A program made the position numbers and the translations under genes. Below are positions 6,336-8,844 of a DNA stretch of 8,844 nucleotides, piece after piece; within the stretch, counting starts at the first letter, position 1, and each line of letters begins with the position of its first letter. Source of the stretch: Gammaproteobacteria bacterium (GTDB lineage: Bacteria; Pseudomonadota; Gammaproteobacteria; Magnimaribacterales; D2472); NCBI GenBank assembly GCA_002710265.1, contig PAJW01000028.1, positions 3,538-12,381 on the forward strand, in the 5' to 3' direction. The notes beneath the pieces were generated by a model. The model was not told the origin of the DNA. It searched no databases and saw only the letters and a program-made list of their open reading frames with translations.

Positions 6336-7892
6336 TTAGTTTTCTATTAAAAGATTTGGTTTTCCTTCCTGTTTTTGTATTTGAAATTCGTCATACAATT
6401 TTCCAGTAGCATCATAAGCACGGAATCTTAATTTATTTTCTTTGATATCAATTATCTGATATAGCTGAGTATTTTCACCAAGTTTTTTTGCGTAATTGCC
6501 TTTAGTAATTTTATACATTTTAGGACCACTTACTGATACAACATGCACTGTACCAATTTCCGGATCATAGGCTTGTTGATAACCAGTTGGAATATTTTTA
6601 ACTCCTTTCAAATCAACAAGGCCAGTTCTTGAGTATGTGTGATCATGTCCACTTAAAACCAAATCGACCTTAAATTCATCTAAAAGAGGCTTCCATTGTT
6701 GACGCATTTCTTTATTGTCTCTGTTTGAAGCTGGAGAGTACATTGGGTGATGAAAAGTCATAATAGTCCAACGATTTGGGTTATTTTGAAGAACCTTTCT
6801 TAACCAGGGGACTTGTTTTGCAGTTTCAATGTTTGAGTCCAAAGAAATGAAGCGAACTCCTTGGTAGTCAATATAATATACAGTTTCTTTAAGACTATCA
6901 TCAGGTACATCTTGTATTGGAAATGAAAATTGTGGCCTCCAATGACTACTGATATTTTTGGTCTTAGTCTTATCCCTTAAGCGATCGTACAGTGGTGCTT
7001 TACCTCCAAAAACAGACTTATTAATAAGATCTTTTTTTGAAAAACCAGTAATTCTTTCAATACCTTCATCAGCGCCAACTATTTGCCCAGAATTTGTTAT
7101 TTTAATAATTCCTTTCTGATTTTCAGAGTCTTTAACTTGAACTTCAAATGTTGTAGGCGAGTCATTTTTATAAGAAACAATGTCGATATTGATGTTTTTA
7201 CCGGCTTTTGTTCTCCAAATCCTTTTTGCATCTGAGCCTGAATGATATTCGTGATTTCCAGGTGTTGCTATAACTGGAATAGTTCCATTCACCCAATCAG
7301 GACCTTGATGCCATTCACCCCATTGAGAGTCCATATCATGCTCATCAACCAGATCGCCTGCATGAAGTGTGAATGCAGCGCGTGGAGCATCACGAAAAGC
7401 TTCTCTAAAAACTCTTGACCAATGAGTTTTGACTTCATTTTGGGCATCTCCAAAGTAAATAAAACTAAACGGCTTTTCTTCAAAACTTGCAGTTCTAAAA
7501 TGATAATACTCTGTCCAGTTAACTCCATCCCCAACTCGATATGTGTAGAGTGTATCTTGTTCAAGATTCTTAAAAGTAACACTATGATAATGTGCTTCAT
7601 TAATATCACTTTTAAAGTAAGTTGTTTCAGCATCAAACTCTTTCGGTCTTAAGGTTCTTCCATTTGCATTAGCTATTGCCAACTGCGCAAAGGCTTTTTT
7701 TACTGAGATGTCAGTTCGCCAATTTACTGACTGAGTTGTTGCAGGACTATCATTCCAAGTTAAAACAACTCGATCAGGAAGTGGTGTTGGAAGGTGTGCC
7801 ATTTCTGGCGGAAACTCTTTAGCGCTCCATTTTTGATGAGCAATTGTATTTATACAAAAAGAAATACATAGAAATAAGAATATCTTTTTCAT
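6336..7892 (-). CDS. Exported purple-acid-phosphatase-like metallophosphoesterase
   Basis: A 518-residue exported phosphoesterase. Residues 1-18 form a Sec signal peptide (MKKIFLFLCISFCINTIA), so it acts in the periplasm or outside. Residues about 38-134 match the fibronectin-like N-terminal domain of purple acid phosphatases (RVVLTWNDSPATTQSVNW, 41-58). The calcineurin-type catalytic domain has its metal ligands in order: FGDAQ (Asp149), AGDLVDE (Asp180), PGNHEY (Asn213, His214), TFHHPMYS (His381/382) and SGHDHTYSR (His416, His418). The Tyr usual in the GDxxY block is Asp183 here, so a classical purple iron centre is doubtful. About 90 extra residues (roughly 227-316) sit between GNHE and the next conserved strand, with a PAS-like stretch inside. 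It starts one base after the transporter stop, implying one transcript. The function is probably release of phosphate from organic phosphates; the true substrate (monoester, diester or nucleotide) cannot be told. Confidence 0.9.
   Translation of the reverse strand: MKKIFLFLCISFCINTIAHQKWSAKEFPPEMAHLPTPLPDRVVLTWNDSPATTQSVNWRTDISVKKAFAQLAIANANGRTLRPKEFDAETTYFKSDINEAHYHSVTFKNLEQDTLYTYRVGDGVNWTEYYHFRTASFEEKPFSFIYFGDAQNEVKTHWSRVFREAFRDAPRAAFTLHAGDLVDEHDMDSQWGEWHQGPDWVNGTIPVIATPGNHEYHSGSDAKRIWRTKAGKNINIDIVSYKNDSPTTFEVQVKDSENQKGIIKITNSGQIVGADEGIERITGFSKKDLINKSVFGGKAPLYDRLRDKTKTKNISSHWRPQFSFPIQDVPDDSLKETVYYIDYQGVRFISLDSNIETAKQVPWLRKVLQNNPNRWTIMTFHHPMYSPASNRDNKEMRQQWKPLLDEFKVDLVLSGHDHTYSRTGLVDLKGVKNIPTGYQQAYDPEIGTVHVVSVSGPKMYKITKGNYAKKLGENTQLYQIIDIKENKLRFRAYDATGKLYDEFQIQKQEGKPNLLIEN
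6993..7112 (-). other. PAS-like segment inserted in the phosphatase
   Basis: Residues 261-300 of the phosphatase read like the first half of a PAS domain: a strand IIKIT, then NSGQIVGADEGIERITGFS, then KKDLINKSVFG. Compare the usual PAS pattern of a dG-I turn, an Asn/Asp, a short helix, tGys and eELiGk. The later PAS strands are not obvious. It lies between the GNHE metal-binding block and the HWRPQFSFP strand, a place where standard members of the family have a short loop. It could be a truncated sensory fold or a chance likeness in a family-specific insert. Confidence 0.4.
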
Positions 7893-7893
7893 C

Positions 7894-8844
7894 TTAATTC
7901 AGGTCCGTATCATAAGTTTCCGTCAATGCCATTACTGAAATTAGGGTTAGAATCGATGCAAAAGCAATATATACAGATACCCAGAATATATCAAAATCTG
8001 TCCATAATTTTGCAGCAATGGTCGGAGCAAATGCTCCTCCAGCAATTGCACCAAGCTGATATCCAAGTGTGGCTCCTGAATATCTTACTTCTGTTGAAAA
8101 TAATTCTGTAAAGAATGCAGCTTGAGGACCATACATCATTGCAAGAAATGATAATCCAACAGAGACAGCAATAACTATTAACCAAAAATTACCTGTATCA
8201 ACTAAAGGAAAAATCAAAAATGCCCAAACTGCAGTAAGAATTGCACCTGCCATAAATATTCCTTTCCTTCCGTTTCTATCTGAATAGGAAGAAAACATAA
8301 ACTGAACAGGAACCATAACAGCAGACCCTATAAGAACAGCTGAAAGCATATCATTTCGAGTCATATCAGCACTTTTTACTCCATAGGCAAGCAAGAAAGC
8401 TACAAGAATATAAAATGTTACCTGTATCGATAAAAACGCACCTGCTGCTAAAGCAATTCTCTTGGGATATTTAATTAGAGCTTCAAGTACTGGAGATTTT
8501 TGTATATCTTTATTAGAAACTTGATTTTGTGAAGCTCTAAGGTTTTGGAGTTCTCTAAATGCTTTTGTATCCTCCATTGTTAATTGAATATACATACTAA
8601 TTCCAATTAATATTGCACTTGCCAAGAATGGTATTCTCCACCCCCATGACATAAATGCATCATCAGGTAAGAGGGCGCTCGTTGAAATAAAGGCTAGGTT
8701 TGCAAGAATAACTCCGATGGGCGCACCGGCTTGAGCATATGCGCCATAATACCCACGTTTATTTGAGGGAGCACTCTCAGTCACTAGAAGCATAGCTCCA
8801 CCCCATTGACCACCAATTGCAAGTCCTTGAGCAAATCTCAATGT
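7894..8844 (-). CDS. MFS transporter, metabolite:H+ symporter type (N-terminus outside window)
   Basis: Inner-membrane carrier of the major facilitator superfamily, most like the metabolite:proton symporter branch (ShiA, ProP, KgtP relatives). The reading frame is open to the window edge; 316 residues are present of an expected 430-450, so the first three or so helices are missing. The fragment opens with LRFAQGLAIGGQWGGA, equivalent to the family R-x-x-QG-x-x-x-GGE-x-GGA stretch in helix 4. Then come KRGYYGAYAQAGAPIG (residues 29-44), a polar central loop (about 90-128), the cytoplasmic motif SDRNGRKG (188-195) between helices 8 and 9, PQAAFFTELFSTEVRYSGATL (240-260; key Glu247, Arg254), GYQLGAIAGG (261-270) and the tail LTETYDTDL. 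The usual acidic residue of GGE is Gln13 here. The substrate is unknown. The stop is one base before the phosphatase start, so both are likely transcribed together, perhaps to take up a solute the phosphatase releases (inference). Confidence 0.9.
   Translation of the reverse strand, partial: TLRFAQGLAIGGQWGGAMLLVTESAPSNKRGYYGAYAQAGAPIGVILANLAFISTSALLPDDAFMSWGWRIPFLASAILIGISMYIQLTMEDTKAFRELQNLRASQNQVSNKDIQKSPVLEALIKYPKRIALAAGAFLSIQVTFYILVAFLLAYGVKSADMTRNDMLSAVLIGSAVMVPVQFMFSSYSDRNGRKGIFMAGAILTAVWAFLIFPLVDTGNFWLIVIAVSVGLSFLAMMYGPQAAFFTELFSTEVRYSGATLGYQLGAIAGGAFAPTIAAKLWTDFDIFWVSVYIAFASILTLISVMALTETYDTDLN

Noticed and set aside
7289..7636. Second minus-strand frame of 115 codons within the phosphatase gene
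   Set aside because: It overlaps the metal-binding blocks of the phosphatase in another frame and has a low-complexity translation, so it is a shadow.

Overview
The window is a gene-dense, strongly AT-rich bacterial chromosome segment. It has two converging gene blocks that meet at about 6330, and the only non-coding stretches are a few bases long. The tryptophan genes, with rpe just upstream of trpE, and the very compact overlapping layout fit a gammaproteobacterium. The low G+C, tight packing, secreted purple-acid-phosphatase-like enzyme and organic-solute transporter suggest a streamlined marine lineage such as SAR86. This placement is inference from style and gene order, not from a marker gene.

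The plus-strand block (3-6321) runs: the 3' part of rpe (ribulose-phosphate 3-epimerase); a small exported DUF192 protein; trpE, trpG, trpD and trpC; a compact superfamily 2 helicase-like ATPase; and a cytosolic thioredoxin-fold protein. The genes overlap by 41, 11, 4, 1, 4 and 11 bases in turn, and the last two are 7 bases apart. This looks like one translationally coupled transcript whose promoter lies upstream of the window. TrpE with TrpG makes anthranilate from chorismate, TrpD adds the phosphoribosyl group, and TrpC closes the ring to indole-glycerol phosphate. The isomerase step (trpF) and tryptophan synthase (trpBA) are not here, which matches the split trp arrangement of many gammaproteobacteria. 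There is no room for a leader-peptide attenuator directly before trpE. TrpE keeps the N-terminal LLES tryptophan-binding motif, so feedback inhibition is the control that can be seen.

The minus-strand block (6336-8844, read right to left) begins with a metabolite:proton-symporter-type MFS transporter whose first few helices lie beyond the window. One base later comes an exported metallophosphoesterase of the purple acid phosphatase type. Their spacing implies co-transcription, and together they could release and import a solute, but the substrate cannot be read from the sequence. The phosphatase has an inserted segment that resembles the first half of a PAS domain and lacks the usual ligand tyrosine. 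These are its most distinctive traits.

No RNA genes, mobile elements, CRISPR arrays or clear terminators were seen. Most of the window is ordinary core metabolism. The points that deserve a second look are the PAS-like insertion, the helicase tied to trpC through a TTG start, and the DUF192 gene nested into the end of rpe. I do not see convincing evidence of an undescribed multi-gene system.
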